From the NCBI RefSeq assembly GCF_000701445.1, contig NZ_KL370782.1, positions 130,983-194,982 on the forward strand: 64,000 bases of DNA, in the 5' to 3' direction. This stretch comes from Brevundimonas bacteroides DSM 4726. Its GTDB lineage: Bacteria; Pseudomonadota; Alphaproteobacteria; Caulobacterales; Caulobacteraceae. The position numbers were made by a program, and so were the translations under genes. Below, piece after piece: positions 57,393-64,000 of this stretch. How positions within the stretch are numbered: the first letter of the stretch is position 1; each line of letters starts with the position of its first letter. The notes beneath the pieces are model-generated. The model was not told the DNA's origin. It did no database searches and saw only the letters and a list, made by a program, of their open reading frames with translations.

Positions 57393-59960
57393 TCAGTAGC
57401 TCACGGTCAGGTTGACGCCGTAGGTCTGGGGTTCGCCGGCGATGAAGGTGGGCAGGCCCAGGCCGTCGCCGGTGTTGCCCGCGTCCTTGAGGAAGTCCTC
57501 GTCCAGCAGGTTGTCACCGAACGCCTCGACCGACCAGTTGCCCTGATCGGGCGTGTAGCGGACGCGCAGGTTCAACAGGCCATAGCTGTCCTGGAGCTCG
57601 TCCACCGCGCGGTCGGGCACGAAGTTGGAGGTCTGCAGGCTGGTGCGGTCGTTGTCGTTGTCGAAGAAGATCTCCGACTGCCAGGTGTAGGTCGGCTGGA
57701 CCTCAACAGCGCCGCCCGCGACGGGGATCGACCACAGGGCGCCCAGGCTGAACTTGTGATCCGGCGACAGGCGGAAGCGGTTGCCGTCGAAGATGCCCGC
57801 CTGGAAGCGCGAGTGGTTGTAGCCATAGGTGCCGTACAGATCGAGCGTGTCGGTCGCCGACCACACGACCTGGCCCTCGAAGCCGTAGCTCTCGGCCTCG
57901 CCGGCGTTGGTGGTGATGAACTGGGTGCCGACCTGAACCGTCGTCTGGAAGTTCTGGTAGTCGTAGAAGAAGACCGCGCCGTCCAGCCGCAAGGCGCCGT
58001 CGGCGAGCACGGTCTTCAGGCCGACCTCGTAGCTGTCGACCGTCTCTTCCTCGACCTCGTTGAACACCGGCGCGCCGAAGGGCGTGGTGGGCACGCCGAC
58101 GGCCAACACCGCCGGACGGCGGCCCCGGGCGTAGGTGGCATAGACGCTGGCGTCCGTCGTGATTTCGTAACGGCCGGTCAGACGCCAGGTGAAACCGTCG
58201 TCCTCCAGCGAGCGCTCGCTGAACTGGCCGTTGCCGGCGGTCGGCTGGAACGTCAGGCCGAACAGGGGGAAGGCGGCGCTGGCCGGCGCATTGGCGGCGC
58301 CCGGCGTGGCCAGCTGCGTGACCAGACCGGTGGCGAAGGCCCCGAGCTGGGCGGCCTGGGCCAGGGCGGCCGGCGTGCCCTGGGCGATCAGGGCGTTGAT
58401 CTGGCCCTGAACCTGGACGAGAGCCAGAAGGCCGCCCGCGATCGAGCGGCCGTTCACGACGGTCGAGGCGAAGGCCGACGTCTTTTCGTCCGATGTGTAG
58501 CGAACGCCAGCGGCGAACTCCCAGCGGTCGGTCGGCTTCCAGGTCAGGTCACCGAAGATGTCGAAGCTGTCGAGCTCGGTCTCGGTAATGGCGTTCTCGA
58601 TGTGGCTGGCCTTGAGGTTCGCTGCAATGCCGGCGCGCGCCGGGGCCGGAATGCCGAAGCCCGCCAGCAACGGCTGGAGAAAGGCCTGCGACCCATAGAC
58701 CGACCGGGGCAGGGCGGTGGTGCCGACCGTGGTCGGGCTGCCGTCCAGGATGCCGGCCAGCTGGGCGAGCGCGATCCTTTCGTCGATCTCGATGGGCGAG
58801 GAGGAATCGTTGTCTTCGCGGAAGTAGCCGGCCCCGATGAAGCCCGACCACTGGCCGCCGTTGTCCCAGTTCAGACGCAGCTCCTGGCTGAACTGCTCGC
58901 CGTTCGAGATACCGATGCCGGTCAGGATGGGGAGCGAGATGCCGTCCGGATCGAAGGTCTCGGCGGTCTCGAAGCTGCGGACCGCGGTGATGGAGTTCAG
59001 CGTCAGGCTGTCGGACAGGTCATAGCGGATCAGGCCGGTCACGCCCCAGACTTCGCGGTCGATGCCCAGGCTGGCCCCGCCCGGAATGTTCGAGCCCGGC
59101 GTCAGGGCCGCGCCGTCCGACGGATTGCGGCCGCCCAGCACCGCGCCCGTGTTCGGATCCTGCGCGTCGTAGAAGATGGAGCGGAAGCTGACGCCCGACG
59201 GTTTGTCCTGCTGGTAGTTGGCGATCAGGTCGAAGCGGAAGGCGTCGGTCGGCTCATAGGCGAACGATCCGCGGACGGCCTGGGTGTCGACGCCGTTGTA
59301 GTCCGGTCCGCCCAGCAGGTTCTCGATGTAGCCGTCGCGGCTCTTCAGCCGCGCGGCGAGCCGGAACGCGCTCGTGTCAGACAGCGGGGCGTTCAGCATC
59401 AACTCGCCCATCAGATAGTTCAGATTGCCGAACCCAGCGCGCAGCTCGGCGTCGAAGCCGTCGATGTCGGCCTTGTTCTGGATGACGTTGACGGCGCCGA
59501 TCAGGGCGCCCCGGCCATACAGGGTCGACTGCGGCCCCTTCGCCACCTCGACCCGCTCGATGTCGAACAGTTCGACGAAGGCGCCGGGCGCGCGCGAGAT
59601 CGACACGCCGTCCTGATAGATCGACACGCGCGGCTCGTCAGCGGCGCCAGTCGAGTCCGAGGTGATGCCCCGGATCACGAAGCCCGGGTTGTTGGGCGAC
59701 TGGTTCTGAACGACCAGGCCCGGCACGAAGGCCGACAGCTCCTCGAAGTCCTGGACGCCCAGGCCATCCAGGAATTCGCCATTGTAGGCGGTCAGGGCGA
59801 AGGGGACCTCGATCGGGTCCTGGGCGCGCAGCTGGGCGGTGACGATCACCTCCTCAAGCTGGGTCGGATCCTCCTGGACTTGGGCCTGGGCGGCCGTGGC
59901 GACGGCGGAAGCGGCGACGGCGCCCATGAGTACGGCGCGCGTGTTGAAGCGGTTCAGCAT
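57393..59960 (-). CDS. TonB-dependent receptor, partner of PhoD
   Basis: The 855-residue receptor has a signal peptide (MLNRFNTRAVLMGAVAASAVATA), a TonB box-like EEVIVTAQLR, the plug domain (SAFVPGLVVQNQSPNN; GPQSTLYGRGALIGAVNVIQ) and a barrel ending in GEPQTYGVNLTVSY with a terminal aromatic. It is likely a high-affinity receptor for a phosphorylated compound, because phoD follows 2 bases later, but no substrate is certain. It is the first gene of the pair; the 157-base promoter region contains a direct repeat at 60029-60063. Confidence 0.92.
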   Translation of the reverse strand: MLNRFNTRAVLMGAVAASAVATAAQAQVQEDPTQLEEVIVTAQLRAQDPIEVPFALTAYNGEFLDGLGVQDFEELSAFVPGLVVQNQSPNNPGFVIRGITSDSTGAADEPRVSIYQDGVSISRAPGAFVELFDIERVEVAKGPQSTLYGRGALIGAVNVIQNKADIDGFDAELRAGFGNLNYLMGELMLNAPLSDTSAFRLAARLKSRDGYIENLLGGPDYNGVDTQAVRGSFAYEPTDAFRFDLIANYQQDKPSGVSFRSIFYDAQDPNTGAVLGGRNPSDGAALTPGSNIPGGASLGIDREVWGVTGLIRYDLSDSLTLNSITAVRSFETAETFDPDGISLPILTGIGISNGEQFSQELRLNWDNGGQWSGFIGAGYFREDNDSSSPIEIDERIALAQLAGILDGSPTTVGTTALPRSVYGSQAFLQPLLAGFGIPAPARAGIAANLKASHIENAITETELDSFDIFGDLTWKPTDRWEFAAGVRYTSDEKTSAFASTVVNGRSIAGGLLALVQVQGQINALIAQGTPAALAQAAQLGAFATGLVTQLATPGAANAPASAAFPLFGLTFQPTAGNGQFSERSLEDDGFTWRLTGRYEITTDASVYATYARGRRPAVLAVGVPTTPFGAPVFNEVEEETVDSYEVGLKTVLADGALRLDGAVFFYDYQNFQTTVQVGTQFITTNAGEAESYGFEGQVVWSATDTLDLYGTYGYNHSRFQAGIFDGNRFRLSPDHKFSLGALWSIPVAGGAVEVQPTYTWQSEIFFDNDNDRTSLQTSNFVPDRAVDELQDSYGLLNLRVRYTPDQGNWSVEAFGDNLLDEDFLKDAGNTGDGLGLPTFIAGEPQTYGVNLTVSY

Positions 59961-60028
59961 GACAGTCCCCCGAGTGATGACTTCGCACCTAACGGGGGTT
60001 CGCGGCGCGCGTGTTACGGCGCTGCGGC

Positions 60029-60063
60029 TATGCGGTGACGCTTCGACCGTATGCGGACGCTTC
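60029..60063. repeat. Direct repeat TATGCGG-GACGCTTC in the receptor-phoD promoter region
   Basis: TATGCGGTGACGCTTC (60029-60044) and TATGCGGACGCTTC (60050-60063) differ by a two-base gap; GACGCTTC recurs at a 19-base spacing. It is about 69-103 bases before the receptor's start codon. It does not match the standard Pho box CTGTCAT direct repeats, so the binder is unknown. Confidence 0.4.
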
Positions 60064-60117
60064 CATCACAGAGCGTCTGACCCTGAGGTCGAGGGGCGCG
60101 AACCGCTGAACACCAGA

Positions 60118-61002
60118 TCATCGCCCGAAGACGTCGACGCCTATGGCCCCGTCCGAGGATAGCCAGGCGCGCTTCATGCCCTGGCTGTTGAAGGGGTCGG
60201 CGTGGCGGCCGTGGCGGTCCAGCGCGATCAGGCCGCCGTCGCCGCCCAGCGCGCCGATTTCGTCGATGACGGCCCGGGCGGCGTGGTCGACGGGGCTGCC
60301 TGAGCGGACGCGCCAGCTGACCTGGGCGGCGGCGGCGGTGCGGAGGAAGTATTCGCCCTGGCCGGTCGAGGAGACGGCGACGTCGGTGTCGGCCCAGACC
60401 CCGGCGGCGGGGATGGGGGTGTCGCCGACGCGGCCGGGCAACTTGCCGAAGACGCCGCCGGTCGAGGTGGCGGCGGCGAGACGGCCCTGGTCGTCCAGGG
60501 CGCAGCAGCCGACGGTTCCATGGGCGAGTTGGGGGGCGTGGCCGGGCGGGTGGTTGTCCTCGCCCTGGCCGGCGCGGGTGAACCAGGCGTCCGGGTCGTC
60601 GATGGGGTCGAGGTTCTGTTCGGCGGCGAAGCGGGCCGCGCCGGACCCGGCCAGCAGGACGTGGGGGGTGTGGTCCATGACGGCGCGGGCGGCGCGGATG
60701 GGGCTGCGGTAGCCCTGAAGCGCGGCGACCGCGCCGGCGCGGCGGCTGGGGCCGTCCATCAGGCTGGCGTCCAGTTCATACTCGCCCGCGAGGTTGGGGG
60801 AGGAGCCGCGTCCGGCGACGTAGAGGCCGCTCTCCTCCAGCATGACGACCGCCTCGACCACGGCGTCGAGCGCGGACAGGCCGTCGGTCAGGCGGGCGGC
60901 CATCGTTTCGACCACCTGGCGCATGTGGACGATCTCGGCGGAATAGTCGCGTGAGCGGCGGGCGCCGGCGCCGCCGTGCAGGATGAGGGCGGGGGCGGGC
61001 AT
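60118..61002 (-). CDS. Isoaspartyl peptidase/L-asparaginase (Ntn-hydrolase)
   Basis: The 294-residue product is a plant-type asparaginase/isoaspartyl dipeptidase. The HGGAGARRSRDYSAEI start and the autocleavage site HGTVGCCALDDQG (Thr as the N-terminal nucleophile of the β subunit) are visible, with PIPAAGVWADTDVAVSSTGQGE after it. It hydrolyses β-aspartyl peptides and asparagine. ATG 61002 has the RBS AGGAGAG; the frame is open upstream but lacks an RBS. It is divergent from the oxidoreductase gene. Confidence 0.92.
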   Translation of the reverse strand: MPAPALILHGGAGARRSRDYSAEIVHMRQVVETMAARLTDGLSALDAVVEAVVMLEESGLYVAGRGSSPNLAGEYELDASLMDGPSRRAGAVAALQGYRSPIRAARAVMDHTPHVLLAGSGAARFAAEQNLDPIDDPDAWFTRAGQGEDNHPPGHAPQLAHGTVGCCALDDQGRLAAATSTGGVFGKLPGRVGDTPIPAAGVWADTDVAVSSTGQGEYFLRTAAAAQVSWRVRSGSPVDHAARAVIDEIGALGGDGGLIALDRHGRHADPFNSQGMKRAWLSSDGAIGVDVFGR

Positions 61003-61111
61003 GGACGTCTCTCCTGCGATACGCGTTCGGCCTCTTTGACGGCGGGCCGGGGGCTGATTAGCGTTCCGGAGAAGCGCGCGCCACGGGGGCGGCGCTCCGG
61101 AAGGTTCATTC

Positions 61112-62113
61112 ATGCGCGCTGTGTTGTCCAAGACCGTTGGCGGTCCGTCCTCGCTGGTCGTGGAGGACATCCTCGATCCGACGCCCAAGGCCGGCGAGGT
61201 GGTGATCGAGGTCAAGGCGGTGGGCATCAACTTCCCCGACACCCTGATCATCGAGGACAAGTACCAGTTCCGCCCCGAACGCCCCTTCGCCCCCGGCGGC
61301 GAGGTCGCGGGCGTGATCGAGGCGGTCGGCGAGGGCGTGAAGGGCCTGTTCAAGGGCGACCGGGTCATCGCCGTGCCGGGCTGGGGCGGGCTGGTCGAAC
61401 GGATCGCGGTGCGCGCCGACAGCGTCATCAAGATGCCGGACGGCATGGGGTTCGAGGAGGCGGCGGCGCTCGTGCTGACCTATGGGACCGCCTACTATGC
61501 GCTGAAGGACCGGGCGGGGCTGAAGGCTGGCGAGAACCTGCTGGTGCTGGGCGCGGCGGGCGGCGTGGGGGCCGCGGCTGTGGAGCTGGGCAAGGCGATG
61601 GGGGCCCATGTCATCGCCGCGGCCTCGACCGCCGACAAGGTTCAGTTCGCGCTCGAGCTGGGGGCCGACAACGGCCTGATCTATCCCTCAGGGGCCATGG
61701 ACAAGGCGGCGCAGAAGGAGCTGTCGGGCGAGCTGAAGCTGGCCTCGGGGCGCGATGGGCCCGACGTCGTGTTCGACGGGGTGGGCGGCGACTACGCCGA
61801 GCCGGCTCTGCGGGCGATGGATTGGGGCGGGCGGTATCTGGTGATCGGCTTCCCGGCGGGGATTCCCTCCTTTCCGCTCAATCTGACGCTGCTCAAGTCG
61901 GTGTCGGTGGTGGGGGTGTTCTGGGGGGCCGCGGTGGCGCGCGATCCCGAGGGGCACAAGGCCAACATGGCCAACCTGATGCGGCTGTGGTCCGAAAAGA
62001 AGATCAAGCCGCGCGTCAGCCGCACCTTCCCGCTGGAGCGCGCCCACGAGGCGATCCAGGCCCTGTCGGATCGGACCGTCATGGGCAAGGTGGTGGTGAC
62101 GAACGAGGATTGA
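61112..62113 (+). CDS. NADPH:quinone oxidoreductase-family protein (zinc-free MDR)
   Basis: The 333-residue product is a medium-chain dehydrogenase of the quinone oxidoreductase type, with no zinc-ligand cysteine pattern. It shows the GroES-like start (KAVGINFPDTLIIEDKYQ), the nucleotide-binding LVLGAAGGVGAAAVELGKAMGA, and VFDGVGGDYAEPALRAM. It likely reduces quinones or enones with NADPH. ATG start; 110 bases from the divergent asparaginase gene. Confidence 0.92.
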   Translation: MRAVLSKTVGGPSSLVVEDILDPTPKAGEVVIEVKAVGINFPDTLIIEDKYQFRPERPFAPGGEVAGVIEAVGEGVKGLFKGDRVIAVPGWGGLVERIAVRADSVIKMPDGMGFEEAAALVLTYGTAYYALKDRAGLKAGENLLVLGAAGGVGAAAVELGKAMGAHVIAAASTADKVQFALELGADNGLIYPSGAMDKAAQKELSGELKLASGRDGPDVVFDGVGGDYAEPALRAMDWGGRYLVIGFPAGIPSFPLNLTLLKSVSVVGVFWGAAVARDPEGHKANMANLMRLWSEKKIKPRVSRTFPLERAHEAIQALSDRTVMGKVVVTNED

Positions 62114-62152
62114 CCTGAAGAGCTGCCGCTCGGCGCACGGCGGCGCGCTGCC

Positions 62153-62557
62153 CTAGCTCAGTCCCCCCGCGAGGCGTTTCAGGGCGCGCTCGGCCGCCTC
62201 GCGGTGCTTTTTCTTCACATTGGCGCCGAGGGTGGCGATCAGGGCGGTGATGACTGCCGCGTCGTCGGTGAAGCCGATGCCGGCGAGCACGTCGGGGATG
62301 GCGTCGGTCGGCAGGACGAAATAGGCCAGAGCACCCATCATGATCCCCTTGGCCGCCAGCGGCGTCTCGGGGTCGCGGGCGGCGTACCAGACGCTGACCA
62401 GACGGTCGGCGAAGGGGATGCGCGCGGCGACGCGGCCGAGCTTGGGCCAGAAGGCCGTGCGGACACGCTGCTCGTTGACGCGCTGGACGGCGGGCAGCAG
62501 CGCCTTGTCCGGGTCGATGGCGTCTTCGGGCGACGTCGGGTTTGCGTTTGCGGTCAT
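62153..62557 (-). CDS. YkvA/DUF1232-family membrane protein
   Basis: The 134-residue product contains the DUF1232 motif: FADRLVSVWYAARDPETPLAAKG and then ALAYFVLPTDAIPDVLAGIGFTDDAAVI, with a membrane helix. This small family is widespread and uncharacterised. The gene faces the SDR gene (divergent, 54 bases between) and ends 39 bases from the oxidoreductase stop. Confidence 0.9.
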   Translation of the reverse strand: MTANANPTSPEDAIDPDKALLPAVQRVNEQRVRTAFWPKLGRVAARIPFADRLVSVWYAARDPETPLAAKGIMMGALAYFVLPTDAIPDVLAGIGFTDDAAVITALIATLGANVKKKHREAAERALKRLAGGLS

Positions 62558-62611
62558 GGCGGCTAAATCCCCCCAACTTCGACGGGTTCAGACAACATAG
62601 GGACGGACGCC

Positions 62612-63394
62612 ATGAAACTCGACAGCGGCATTTCTGCGGTGGTCACGGGCGGGGCCTCGGGGCTGGGCGAAGGCACGGCGCGGGCGCTGGCGAGCCACGG
62701 CGTCAAGGTCGCCCTGTTCGACATGAATGCGGAGCGTGGCGAGGCGATCGCCAGGGAGATCGGCGGGGTGTTCTGCGCCGTCGACGTGACCGACGACGCC
62801 TCGGTCGCGGCGGGCTTTGACAAGGCCCGCTCGGCGAACGGACAGGAGCGTCTGGTGGTCAACTGCGCCGGCATCGCCACCGGCCAGAAGACGGTCAGCC
62901 GCAAGAAGGACACCGGCGAGATCCGCACCCACGACATGGCCAGCTTCGAGCGCACCATCCGCGTCAATCTGTTCGGCACCTTCCGCGTGCTGAGCCAGTC
63001 GGCGGCGGGGATGATCACGCTCGACCGCATGGACGACGGGGAGCGCGGCCTGATCGTCAACACGGCCTCGGTGGCGGCCCAGGACGGTCAGGTCGGCCAG
63101 GCGGCTTATTCGGCGTCCAAGGGCGGCGTCTATGCCATGACCCTGCCGATCGCGCGGGACCTGGCCCAGGAAGGCGTGCGGGTGAACACCATCCTGCCGG
63201 GCATCATGTGGACGCCAATGATGGCGGGCATGGACCAGAAGATCCAGGACGCGCTCGCGGCGCAGATCCCCTTCCCCAGCCGCTTGGGCACGCCGGCAGA
63301 CTATGCGTCGCTGGTGCTGGAGCTGGCGAGGAACGTCTACATCAACGGCGAATGCATCCGCCTGGATGGCGCGATCCGGATGGCGCCGCGCTGA
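62612..63394 (+). CDS. Short-chain dehydrogenase/reductase, 3-hydroxyacyl-CoA dehydrogenase-like
   Basis: The 260-residue SDR shows the NAD-binding motif VVTGGASGLGEGTARALA, VVNCAGIATG, NTASVAAQDG (catalytic Ser) and YSASKGGVYAM (Tyr and Lys). The pattern is like the type II 3-hydroxyacyl-CoA dehydrogenases (HSD17B10-like). The substrate is not certain. ATG 62612 follows a GGGACGG RBS-like stretch. Confidence 0.9.
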   Translation: MKLDSGISAVVTGGASGLGEGTARALASHGVKVALFDMNAERGEAIAREIGGVFCAVDVTDDASVAAGFDKARSANGQERLVVNCAGIATGQKTVSRKKDTGEIRTHDMASFERTIRVNLFGTFRVLSQSAAGMITLDRMDDGERGLIVNTASVAAQDGQVGQAAYSASKGGVYAMTLPIARDLAQEGVRVNTILPGIMWTPMMAGMDQKIQDALAAQIPFPSRLGTPADYASLVLELARNVYINGECIRLDGAIRMAPR

Positions 63395-63400
63395 GCGGGT

Positions 63401-63916
63401 TTACTCCGGCGTGGCTTCGTCCACATCGGCTTCGGCCTCGGTGACGGCTTCGGCGGCCTGGTCAAGCGCGTACTGGGCGACGAGACCGTAGGTCTGAATG
63501 TGCTCGGGATCCTGGGACGCCCAGGCGCCGTTGGTCGCCATGCCGACGCCGCCCTGGATGGCGGCCTGAACCTCGGGATCGTTCAGGGCGTCGGCGACGA
63601 GGGCCTCGACGTCGATGTCGGCCAGGGCCTGCTGGGCGATGGCGCCGGCGTGACGGCTGATCTCGGCGGTGAAGCGGCTGACTTCGGGGGCGTATTCGGC
63701 CCACAGGGCGCCGATGCGCTGGTCGCGCTGGTCTTCGGTCAGGCTCTCGTCCTCGGCGATGGCCTCGGCGCGTTCGCCGAAGGCCTCCATGCGGGCTTCG
63801 AAGGCTTCGGACGCGGCCTCGATAGCGCGTTCGGCCTCGGTCTCGGGGTCGGACGCCAGGGCGGCGTTGAGCGGCAGGACCGCGAGGGCGGCGGCGAGGC
63901 TAAGGACGCGGATCAT
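63401..63916 (-). CDS. Secreted acidic helical protein
   Basis: The 171-residue product has a signal peptide (MIRVLSLAAALAVLPLNAALA) and a long, acidic, helix-prone body (EAERAIEAASEAFEARMEAFGERAEAIAEDE). I recognise no family. It converges on the SDR gene, with 6 bases between their stops. The final 84 bases of the window, upstream of it, hold no feature that I can name. Confidence 0.7.
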   Translation of the reverse strand: MIRVLSLAAALAVLPLNAALASDPETEAERAIEAASEAFEARMEAFGERAEAIAEDESLTEDQRDQRIGALWAEYAPEVSRFTAEISRHAGAIAQQALADIDVEALVADALNDPEVQAAIQGGVGMATNGAWASQDPEHIQTYGLVAQYALDQAAEAVTEAEADVDEATPE

Positions 63917-64000
63917 GGCGGGGGCTCCCTTGTCTGGCGCGCAAGCTCCGCCCGAACACGGTTCCGCTCAAGTGAAATCGCGGTAAGGCGTCCGCGCCGC

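Noticed and set aside
57756..60038. A plus-strand open frame of 760 codons opposite the PhoD-linked receptor
   Set aside because: Same cause. Composition (Ala/Gly/Arg/Val/Asp-rich) and lack of domains show a shadow frame.
59961..60117. A Pho box before the receptor-phoD pair
   Set aside because: Only single weak CTGTCAT or CTGTGAT halves are present, without a second half at proper spacing.

Overview
This 64 kb window is GC-rich chromosomal DNA from an alphaproteobacterium, most likely a Caulobacteraceae member close to Brevundimonas or Caulobacter. The evidence is a pilA-cpaABCDE pilus locus in Caulobacter order with CtrA-like boxes, an aroA-cmk-rpsA-ihfB cluster, usg, a FYDLN-acid protein, two TonB-dependent receptors and the 2-oxoglutarate dehydrogenase operon. 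Genus is inferred from gene content only. No rRNA, CRISPR array, prophage, integrase or transposase was found. One tRNA (Ala, GGC) is present. || Layout. 1-7.5 kb: the tad/flp pilus locus. pilA, cpaA, cpaB, cpaC, cpaD and cpaE (cut by the left edge) run on the minus strand; a small secreted CpaC-N-domain protein and two TadE/TadG-like pseudopilins run on the plus strand. 7.5-13 kb: folate pabB, a tyrosine phosphatase, an HTH/membrane-protein pair, a methyltransferase, a GNAT protein and mscL. 13-18 kb: ihfB, rpsA, cmk, aroA (minus). 18-24 kb: tRNA-Ala, small proteins, a large TonB-dependent receptor and a two-gene XRE/membrane operon with a tandem 18-bp operator candidate. 24-34 kb: M14 peptidase, DNA-alkyl transferase, ICL/PEP-mutase family protein, an unusual winged-helix membrane regulator, cell-envelope lipoproteins and uvrB. 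34-37 kb: a compositionally foreign patch with an AT-rich orphan gene divergent from a DpnI-family methyl-directed restriction enzyme, followed by a 176-bp palindromic repeat. 37-44 kb: an HTH-containing orphan, usg, Rieske oxygenase, TetR regulator, Kef-type antiporter and CaiB-type CoA transferase. 44-49 kb: RND efflux pair and a methyltransferase. 49-56 kb: sucA, sucB and lepA. 55.7-64 kb: PhoD phosphatase with its TonB-dependent receptor, isoaspartyl peptidase, quinone oxidoreductase, a DUF1232 protein, an SDR and a secreted hypothetical protein. || How the parts work together. The first 7.5 kb encodes pilin, prepilin peptidase, secretin, chaperone/SAF protein, lipoprotein and localisation ATPase of one type IVc pilus, plausibly timed by CtrA through three boxes in its promoters. 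PhoD and the adjacent receptor look like an organophosphate uptake/scavenging pair. The most interesting place is 34.1-37.0 kb. A methyl-dependent GATC endonuclease is a stand-alone defence enzyme that needs no partner methylase. It sits head to head with an uncharacterised 474-residue protein of foreign base composition, which is my best candidate for an undescribed defence component. || Starts were moved inward from the longest frame where ribosome-binding sites, family lengths or four-base stop/start overlaps supported it; each such choice is noted. Family assignments are from motif recognition, not database searches.
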